Assembly: GCA_022495005.1 (NCBI GenBank)
Contig: JAGYXB010001606.1
Coordinates: forward strand, 1 to 64,000
DNA from: Rhyacophila brunnea
Taxonomy: Eukaryota > Arthropoda > Insecta > Trichoptera > Rhyacophilidae
Direction of reading: 5' to 3'
Length of the DNA: 64,000 nucleotides
Part shown: one piece after another, positions 1-10,100 of the stretch
Layout: each line of letters begins with the position of its first letter
Position numbering within the stretch: the stretch's first letter is position 1
Notes under the pieces: generated by a model
The model's input: the letters and a program-made list of their open reading frames with translations, nothing else
What the model was told of the DNA's origin: nothing
Databases searched by the model: none
Program-made: the position numbers and the translations under genes

Positions 1-1155
1 CGAACATAATAATTCCTTGCGCCGTCGCTGTAAAGCAAAAGATGTAAGTGATATAAATATTATCAGAAAACAAACCAAAGATCCAAATCAACCCGTAAAG
101 AAAAAACATTGAAAAACTGATGGAGGCCTTTCTAAAAATACGTATGTCATCTCTGTTTGATCGTTTGAAAATATTATAATATATAATCATACAGTATAGT
201 ATTGTGTTTCCAAAAATAATTAATGCTACGGGTAGAAAAACCGTCAACCAATATCCCAGCCCACTCGGGTAACAAAAATCCATTTGTGTTTTCGCCTGTT
301 TGTAATATAAGAGATACGTATCCGAATTAGTGGCTAGTAAAATAACAATCGGTAAAGCGGGGACAATCCATCCAAGTATGCAGACTTTCAAAAATTTATT
401 TGGTACATCTTTTACGAAGACTCGTTTAATCTTTGTATAAGACATGCACGCCGATAAAAACATCCAAGAAAATGAAGCTATCATTGCAAAATGCAAAATA
501 ACTCCGGAGATTATGCAAACTGATTCGTGAAACTTAGTAAAATCTATCAAGAAAACAATTAAAAATGCTATACTAAGAAAACCTATAGATAATGACAAAT
601 TTAGCCATAATTTATTAGAAAATTCTGCTCTCCATGTGCGCGAGATCATACCTGTCAGGCAGATTATAATGAGGCCAATCAATGAAAGCGTGCAGCCAAT
701 ATATATTATGATAGACAAGATTATATTGTTGTATTTTTCAATTTCCGTCTCCTCGTATCTGATTATCTGTGCAAAGTGAGTCAGGTGGTAGCATCTGCAA
801 ATATCTGTGGGTCTTAATTCCTCTGATGGTAATAGAATGCAGACATTTGTCGACCAATTGCCATTGTTGAAGTCCCAATAAGCACAAGCTTTCTTCTTGT
901 TAGATTGCCGATTATCAAAAGGGCGGAAGTGAATGTCGACATAGTCCATCTTTTTGAAACAATTTTTCTTACCAAGTGATATGGTTAGCACTCGACTGTT
1001 CACTTGCCAGTTACTGTTATTTTCCTTTGGGAAAGCCACATCATCTTTGTACACTCCAAAAGATAGCTGACCGCTAGCACCATGACATAGATTCGAAGGT
1101 ACCGTAGCAATTATATCATTATTGGAGTCAAATAAATCTAGATCCAATACATCAA
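1..1155 (-). CDS. Gene A exon 6: GPS motif and seven-transmembrane domain (partial)
   Basis: Read on the minus strand from an AG acceptor (TTTTCAG at 1162-1156), the frame stays open to base 1. It starts with the rest of the GAIN region, then a GPS with the pattern C-W-(x)-W-C-(x)-CRC followed by YHLTHFAQI; HL^T is the usual autoproteolysis tripeptide. Hydrophobic segments follow in the spacing of a class B2 7TM bundle, including a TM3 stretch ending FSWMFLS and a TM6 stretch LYGLIWIFGLFS. It is close to 90 percent identical by eye to the last exon of gene C (53512-54842), apart from a few small indels in the loop after TM5. The C-terminal tail and stop lie beyond the window. Phase 1 at its 5' border matches exon 5. 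Confidence 0.9.
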
Positions 1156-4100
1156 CTGAAAATAAAAACAAATACATAATTAATTTCGAAATTATTGAAA
1201 CTATTGGATAATAAATTAAAACGTAAAAGTTTCAGATGATTGATTATAATTACTGACTGGTAATATTAATTTGCTGATAGTTCAATTAGGAGAACTGCCC
1301 CCCGGGTAGTGAAGAGATCTGACAATCGAGTCCCACTTGGTCGGACTTTTTTACTAGGATTTTTCTATTAAGTGTGTTTTCTGAGGTTAAAAATAAAGTT
1401 CTATATTAGTAGGAAATGAAAATATATGTTGGTATAATACTATGCTAGTTGCTTGAAGAGGGAGTTATATTTGTGTCCTTTTGAGTAGACAAGACTTTGC
1501 TATAAGCCTCAAAATGAATAATATTATGTATGTTTTAAAATTTACAAGTGGGTATGTCTTCAATTAAGACGAATTTTTCAGTCAACACTCGTGAAAGTAG
1601 GCAACCAGAATTACGTAAAAACAGGGGCGGCTCTACCTTAAGGGTTCGTAGGGACCATCCCCACATCGTTATTATGTCAAATATATACGTCCGATATTTT
1701 TATCATTGTCATAACACCTCCTTTAACCACATGATTAAATGAACTATTTCATTTATTTTATCCATCTAATCCCGTCACAATTTTCTAGAGATATGTATTA
1801 TAATTGTAAATAATTATGTAATAACATAATGATGATTACCTACGCGCGGTATTTTAATAATTGATTAAATTAAATACGTCCTATTTCACGGTGACACCTA
1901 TGTAAAAATTAAGAAAGTTATGGCGTCTATTTTATGCTGACCGGGGTCACTCAGTCTCATCCCGTCGCCGCGGTACAAATCCCATCCTACAAAGGATGTA
2001 GATATTGTAAATGCTTTAGCGTTAGTATTCGCATACTGGGGATCGAATCGAATGAGTAAAAACGCTTGCTGTATATCGTTGTTCACAACTGATACATAAT
2101 GGTAAATCTATAATAATTATTTTTATTAATTAAGTTAATATTTTAAAGCTCGCTTTTCAGATGTAATTAAGTAACGACTCAGATAATCAAATTATTTATT
2201 CTGAAAAATTACCCATTACCTCATTAATAAAATCGCATTATTATAAGTAGTTTGGTACATAATGAATATAAGAATGTAGGGAGGTAGGTATGTATATTTA
2301 ATAATTAATGGCTAAACCCCACCACCTAGAAAGTCGTCAAGCCACCACTGCGTAAAAACAATAAATGGCAGAATGATATCAGGAAAATGATTATGGATTT
2401 TTTAAGAAATTAATGCAAAAGTGCGCTAGAATATAGATTCCTTTCACAGTTATAAAATTTTCAAAATTGACCTCAAAACAACTCCTCAAATACTAAAAAA
2501 TAAAACAACACAAGAGCACTAAACAAATAAACCTAAACCTAACCGAAAACAGCTCATTCTCGACTACTATCTTGATATATGTGATCTAGTCAATCGGTTA
2601 GATTCACGTAGTTTCTTAAATACAAATGGAAACAATGTTTTTGCTTACTTTCTGTTAGTGGTTGAATCGTGTCCTCGTTGATACCTTCTTCTCCAATTCT
2701 TTTTACTTTTATCCCGACTATCGGAGCTGGTCCCTTTCTCTCAACGACCAATACTGCAATATTCGATTGCACTACTCTGATGTACGTTTTGTCATGTGGA
2801 ATCTCAACTGCATTCAGAACATCATCAAAAGTTCGGGCCACAATCTGGGGAAGTTGGATATCTTGAAGTAGCAAGACGTTCATTTCATTCACAGCCGCTT
2901 CTAAGGTATACGGCAGTACCGGTGATTTAAGCATGGTATTAAAGCTACTAATGACGCTTTCAAAGTTTTCAGAAAATAACTGAAAGGTAAAAAAATATAA
3001 AATATTATATTTCTAGTTTGTATTCGTTTATATCCAATTATCTGGCCTATAGAATTCATAACATTTGGATAATGTATATATTCCCAATTGAACAGTAGTT
3101 ATACAGTTGGCTAGGTTGCAGTATGTGTCGTTCAGATAGATTGGTCAAAATCTCGAATGTACGAAATCCCGAATGTCGAAATTCCGAAAACAAAAATCCT
3201 ACAAATTCTCTGTAAATAATATGTAAAATGCATTTAGTTACAATGTCAGTTGGTTTGTTATCTAGTTGCTTACATAACTATCTTATTTCATTGATGGATA
3301 TTTACGAGTTTAGCAACGTCACCCAATAAGATTGACATATTATAATATAGCTTAGAAATAAAATCATGATTTTTCACAACATTTAAATTAAAACTAAATG
3401 TATGTACCTGGAATCAAAACAATTTATAATAAACTATTTCTTTTATTTAATGAATAATTCACAAGATTTTAAGAGTGTAACATTCCAAATATTGAACATA
3501 CATAATTTGAAAACCCACCAGAAAAAATCATATTTGAAAAAATAATTTTCTGGTGGGTATATATCTGAAGTGTTTTCAAGTTATGTATGTTCAAAACAAT
3601 TTATGTGAATTATATACAATCATTCATTTGATAGAAACAAAAAAAAAACTCATTGTTGCATTATATATTATTATATATTATTTTTTTATCGTTATATACT
3701 GATCACCTTAGGTTACTCAGCCCATTAAACTGCAAATATTTCAGTTAATATGCACTTCGTCATGTTCATATTTCGAGTATTTTTTCTAGAATCATCAATA
3801 TTACATCTCATTAAAATGTTATTATTTTCAAAATCGATAGTGTTATCCAGTAAATACGTCATATATTTGGTATATATCCATCAGATTTCATATAATTATA
3901 AATGCACATTTCAAACAGGGTGCGGCGCATTACTAGCAAAATGGATAGAGCTAAACCAACGAATAAAAAAAGACAGGAAGGAGAATACTGATGATACGGG
4001 CAACCAAATTCGCCATTTTTGGAAAGCAACGATTTTTCGTAAACAAATATCACGTGGTCTGTACGTGTGCGTAAACTTCGTATGTGTTTGTAATTTTATG

Positions 4101-7100
4101 TTTGTGTATCACGAAATGTCGGCCATAATTGCCGGCCTTTCTGATTGCCGTGATTTGTACATATGCTCATTCCTACTTTTTTTGTTCGTAGATCTAAACG
4201 TATAATATCCGACAAAGAGAGACATACTCAATTGTGAGAAAAAGATATGCAAGTAAAGGGTGAGATTGAGAATTGTATGCTGTTAGAATGAGGAAAGAAA
4301 TATTCGTTTGATTATAATTAAGTTTTGCTACCTTTTTGATAATTTTATAGCAAACAAAAACAAATAGCAAATAATGATGACGAAACCTTATTAGATTTAT
4401 TTATGTTGCCAAAATAGGTATTTCTCTTTTACCAACTGAAATATTGTCTATTTCACACGGTAACCCATGGTGATGTCACCGGAATGGACGGAATTTATTA
4501 ACATCGTGAAGGGAAGGTTAATATGTCTGTGAAACAGTATTTAACGTCTGTCTGAATAAAATTATAAAGAGTTCTACCCGACTAGATATTGTAATTTAAT
4601 ACGTTATAAATATACCTATTTAAAGTGATAAACTATTTTTTTTATTCAGTAGATTTTAAGAATGTACCATTCTAATTAATGAACATACATAATTCAGAAA
4701 ACACTCATGAGAAAATGTAGCCAATAGAAAAATTATTTTTTGAAAAAAGTAAGACACCCGGCAGGAATCGAACCTGCGACTCTTGGGTATCGCACGCTGT
4801 GCATTACCACTATGCTATGACTGCCATGCTTAATTGCGACACATTTTAACTATTGGCCTTTTTAATACCTGCTCATAAAAGCTCTCCAAATTGAGTTACG
4901 GTAGGCGATCGGTTTTTGTATTCTAAATTAAAGTATTTATTACTTTACTAACCGACGTCACGGATTACACCAATATTTTATGTTGTAACTTACTTGAACT
5001 TGCTAATATTTTTTTCTATTGGCTATATTTTCTCATGAGTGTTTTCAGAATTATGTACGTTCAATATTTAAAGTGGTTAGATAAAATATTTTTTTCTTTA
5101 TTTGGGCATTACGATCGAAACCACGGAATAGGTAATGCAGCCACTGTCGTGGGTATATTGAGACTGCAAAAAATAATTATTTATTGTATTTACTTATTGG
5201 CAGACATCTCTAATTGCATGGAATTTACATACAAATTTATACTTCGTGATGACCAATGGACCCACATCCAATCGTGCACCCACGATGGCCGCGCGGCTTA
5301 AGCGCCGGTCTATAGTGTTGAGGGTCCCAGGTTCGAATCCTGAGTCTGGCAAGTACACATATTGTTTTTCGATTTGTGTAAGAGTCAGAGTATGGACCTA
5401 ATAGGTTGAGCAAGTGGCTGACATTTCTCGTAAAAATAAAATCTGTTAATACACACCTCCACTCTGTGGAGGGCCCATATGATCCTATTAGGATTGGAAA
5501 TGGTCGAAAGAAAAAGAAAGAAAGATGACCAATAATAATAATTTCAGTGTAATAAAATATCTGCAATTAAGTCGTACTTTATAAAATGTTGTCTAAAAAA
5601 TAAAATAATAATACATATTTTTTCTACTTACATATTGTGTCGTATTGTCTGTCGCAAAATCTGTAGAATTACAATCTATTGTAGTATTGAATTTGTCATT
5701 ATACTCCCAATAGACTCCAGTAGTGTAATCCCCTTTACACGTATAGTACGATGACACTGAAAAAATAAGTATTGGAATATTAGAAAAATACTTTGGCGAT
5801 CGATGTTCTTCAATAAATTAATAAAATTAAGGGTTGGCTGTTGCTGACCGTCAAAGGCGAAGAACAGCTTTTTCACTACTAAACAGTAAATCTCACACTA
5901 CATTTCGTCACTGTTCTGGCAGAAAACACTCGAAAAAATAACATATTGAGTTAGTACCAAAATGTTCCTTATTTCAAACTTTACCGTCTGGAAACCTTCT
6001 TAATAAATAAACAGTCTTTATTTAAAAGTCACCCTTTTTACGATTACTTAATAAACTCACATGATAGACCATTATTTCAAACATTTTAACAACTTCAAAG
6101 TCAAATTACTCAAAACTAGTATTCTCCAGTTAGTGTGTTCTACACGTTTGCGTGCGTTGCGTTACCGGTTTGCGTGAGCTACAGTTTGCCCATCCATACA
6201 CACAAGCTTCCGGATACAAACCGGTTTGCGCAGGTAAACTTGTGGTAAAGCATGAACGTCTAGCCGGCGCTTAAGGGGTATTTTCCGATATTTATATGTA
6301 ACCATTCCAAATTCAAAATCCATTAATTTATAATTGATTTATTTCATACAATATTAAATTTGTATATCGATACAAGCATTTATGTCGCTTCAGGCCATGG
6401 ACAAAGTTCACTCATTCATTCTTGTAAACGTCATAACTTCTGAAAAAACTATTTATGCATATTTTCCAAAAAATATTTATCATTTTTGTGTGAAAATTCA
6501 CGATAAATTCGAGAAACATATTGATTTGGTAAGTTTTCACAAAATTTTATCATTTTGTTCCTATTTCTTTCAAAAATAACTAGCTTACAAGTGTCCACCT
6601 AGTAAAAATTGACTGGCAATGATAAGATTAAAAAAAGAAATTAGAATATTTTGTCTTACGATACCTGCATACAATATGCGTTTATATGACAAGCTAATTC
6701 CCTATGACAGAAAATGAAACCAAAATGTCATAAAGTGTCGTTTTTAGAAAGTTCCTCTCTCAAATTATGATAACTATGCATAATTTAATGCATTGCTGCA
6801 TAATATATTAGTTAAAACGTATATCCATCAAATTTCTGATATAATATGGGCCAAAACGTGAGAGTTTTTGTCATACATGTGAAATGTTAAAATAACGTAT
6901 AGCAGTGGTGCATACACCGAGGATGCCGAAAGGCGAAACCCAGGTCGCAAAAAACGACTCAAACGGAATAGGACAAAACCCACATCTATTAGAATTTATA
7001 TTTTGGAGTTGTTTTCATATCAAGCCATGGTGTCAATGAGTGAGTAGGTCATCTTTATCTTCTTATATATTATAAAAATACTAAAAACACTCACCGTTGT

Positions 7101-10100
7101 TCATTTTAGGAATATGTGGCAATTCTCCGCAGGATTGAAGGTTTCGTTCATATAAAACGATATACCCATGGTGACTGGTTGAATTCGGGGGCTGTGAATG
7201 TATCAGGACTGAATTATTTTGATAAACTCTCTTATATTTCACTGATGGAAAATATGTTTTTATAACATTACTTATATTTTGTTTTTTATCGTATTCGGAA
7301 AATTGCAGCAAATACGCTTTAACATTATCCAATGCATTGCGATTTGGGAGAAATAAGATTTTATTTGTTTCAAACAAATTGATCACACACGAATAATGAA
7401 TATTACACCAATAATAGCCATTGTTACTCCCATCGACAAAGTATATTGATGATGACGCATTTGTCTTATATTCATTTTGTGACACATAATGTATTTGAAC
7501 AGTTGTTCGATAAAACGTTTGTGAATCAGTAAAGCATCTAATAAAAAAATCTTCTTGATTAATGTCTCCTCCAAGTTCTAATATCAATATTTCCTTTAAA
7601 CCTGCAAAATTGAAAATAAATTATTTTATTATTTTCGCATCATAACAACCCATCTAACAACTACTAGTTAAAATCGTCGTAGTTGAATAGAATGCCCGTA
7701 GCTTAATTGGAAAAGGAAACTGACGCAAATCCAGCGGATATGACTTTAAGTCCTATCGGGTGTCGTATACAAAAAGATTTTTTCTAGTGTGCGTATGCAT
7801 TAGATGTATTCAAATTATTTATGATCTTAGCAATATTAAAAACATGGCTAATAATATAATAATAAATTGTTAAAAACTAAGAAGATGTAATGCAATTTGG
7901 TCATTAACCTTCGATAGAAGATTAACTGCCGTATTCATACACTTTTGAACCGCATTCAACGCAGTAAGCCGTTTATCGACCAAATAAGAAAACTATAAAA
8001 AATGCATACGTCACGAAGATGCGTACAGGAATGCGCACCAAACTTAAAATGGCGGCGATCTGCGCGAGCTGTCAGTGTCACTTTACTATACGTCTAAAAT
8101 GAGTACATCACAACAAGCGTTTAGTAGGAGACTTAAAACATGCCGTTGTGCTATAATCGGATTCATGATGATGCTAAATGCTTGTAAAAATGTATACAGA
8201 TCGTGGATCGTGGATCGATGGAGATGTATGTAATATTCCGCGAAGCTGTATTGTCATATTATGGAAATATTTACTGAGTATACTTTATCATTTTGTGCAT
8301 TAAGAAGTATAAAATAAATATGATTTTATAACAAATAAATTATTTAAAGTTCATGATAATTATTCATTTATAATTATTAAATTTATATGGTACCGTTTGC
8401 ACATTTTTACACCTTTTCTCAATTTCAAAATTTTAAATTAAAAATGGGGAAATTTAAATTTAAAAGTTGGTAACATTAGCCACGGCATAACTCGCATTAC
8501 GTCAGCGACGTGACGTCACTATTCGACAGATTCAAATTAGGTTTATGCATACAAATTTGCAGTAAGTAGCTTGAATGCAGATTGCTGCTATATGCATACG
8601 CCAGTAAGACTATAGAATAGAATATTATCAGTATAGAAGAAAGCGATTACTTATTATTACATACTCTGCCGACAAGTTGAAATACATTTTAAGGTTTTAT
8701 AAGTAATGCAGTAACTACTGAATATTATAAGTACTCCAGTATCTATATTTCCAATCGGAAATCATTTAATTACCTACCTTATTATAGGCGACTAAATTGC
8801 GCAAAAAAAAAAACTCGGTAGAAAATTCGGTAATAGTGCTGCAGATTCTCGTATGAGCTTTTATAACTTTTAGACAAAACCAAACCTTACCTAACCTGGC
8901 CCAACCACATATAATCATACAGGCGTATGCATATAACAGCAAACTGCATTCAAGCTATTTACTGCAAATTTGCATGCATAAACCTAAATGTATCTGACGG
9001 ATAGTGACGTCACGTCGCCGACGTAATACGCGTCATGCCATGGATAATGTTACCTAATTTTAAATTTAAATTTCCCGAAAATTAATTTAAAATTTTGAAA
9101 TTGTGAATCGGTGTAAAAATGTGCAAACGGTACCATATAAATTTAATAATTATAAATAAATAATTATCATGAACTATAAATAATTTATTTGTTACAAAAT
9201 CATATTTATTTTTTACTTCATAATGCACGAAATGATCAAAGTATACCCAGTAAATATTTCCATAATATGGCAATACAGCTTCACGGTTCGTTGTCAATAT
9301 TATATTTACAAACACCTCCATTGAACCACGATCTCGATCATTTTTACAAGCTTAGCATCATTTTTATTTTCATTTTTTAGCATCATCATGAATCCTATTG
9401 TGGCACAACGACGACGGGCAGTTAACTTCACGCAAGATGAAAAAGAAATATTAGTTAGCTGTGCCGATAGGGAAACATTGATAATCTCTGATGTATCTTT
9501 TTTGCAGTCGCAAGCGTCTCCTCCTTTCTGTTTCACACACATTTTCGCAATAATTTATAAAACCTACGAAGGTTTCAAGCCTCCTACTAAACGTTTGTTG
9601 TGATGAAGTCATTGTGTATTAAAGTGACACTGACAGCTCGCGCAGATCGCCGCCATTTTAAGTTTGGTGCGCATTCCTGTGCGCATCTTGTGACGTATGC
9701 ATTTTTTATAGTTTCCTTAATCGGCCGATAAACGGCTTACTACGTTGAACGCAGTTCAAATGTATATGAATACGGCAGTTAGTGTGTGATACTAACGCAT
9801 CCAAATGTATCAAAATGTCAAATTTTCAATTAACAATTATTCGATCGAAAAGCATCTGTGACGGCAAAAAAGGGTATTTAATATAATTGTCTACATGAAA
9901 TAAACTGTTTTCGTAAAAAATATTATTAAAGCTCATGCGGGCATCTGCGGTATATTTACCGAAAATTCTAGCAAGAACCTCGTTGCCGGGATCTTTCTCA
10001 AAATTGCGGGCGCTTTTGATGGCTAAAAGCTTCGGCTCAATGACCTACTGGCAAATGAGAATAATATCCAAACAAGATTGTTTGTGTGACTGAAAAATTA

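Noticed and set aside
3750..4205. 151-codon plus-strand frame in gene A intron 4
   Set aside because: Composition follows the AT-rich DNA, with no motif, no partner exon and no second copy; most likely chance.
4749..4827. Functional tRNA gene
   Set aside because: B box and T arm are fine, but the acceptor stem does not pair and no anticodon arm can be formed.
5237..5566. 109-codon minus frame
   Set aside because: It lies over the SINE copy 1 and reads its tRNA-like part in antisense.
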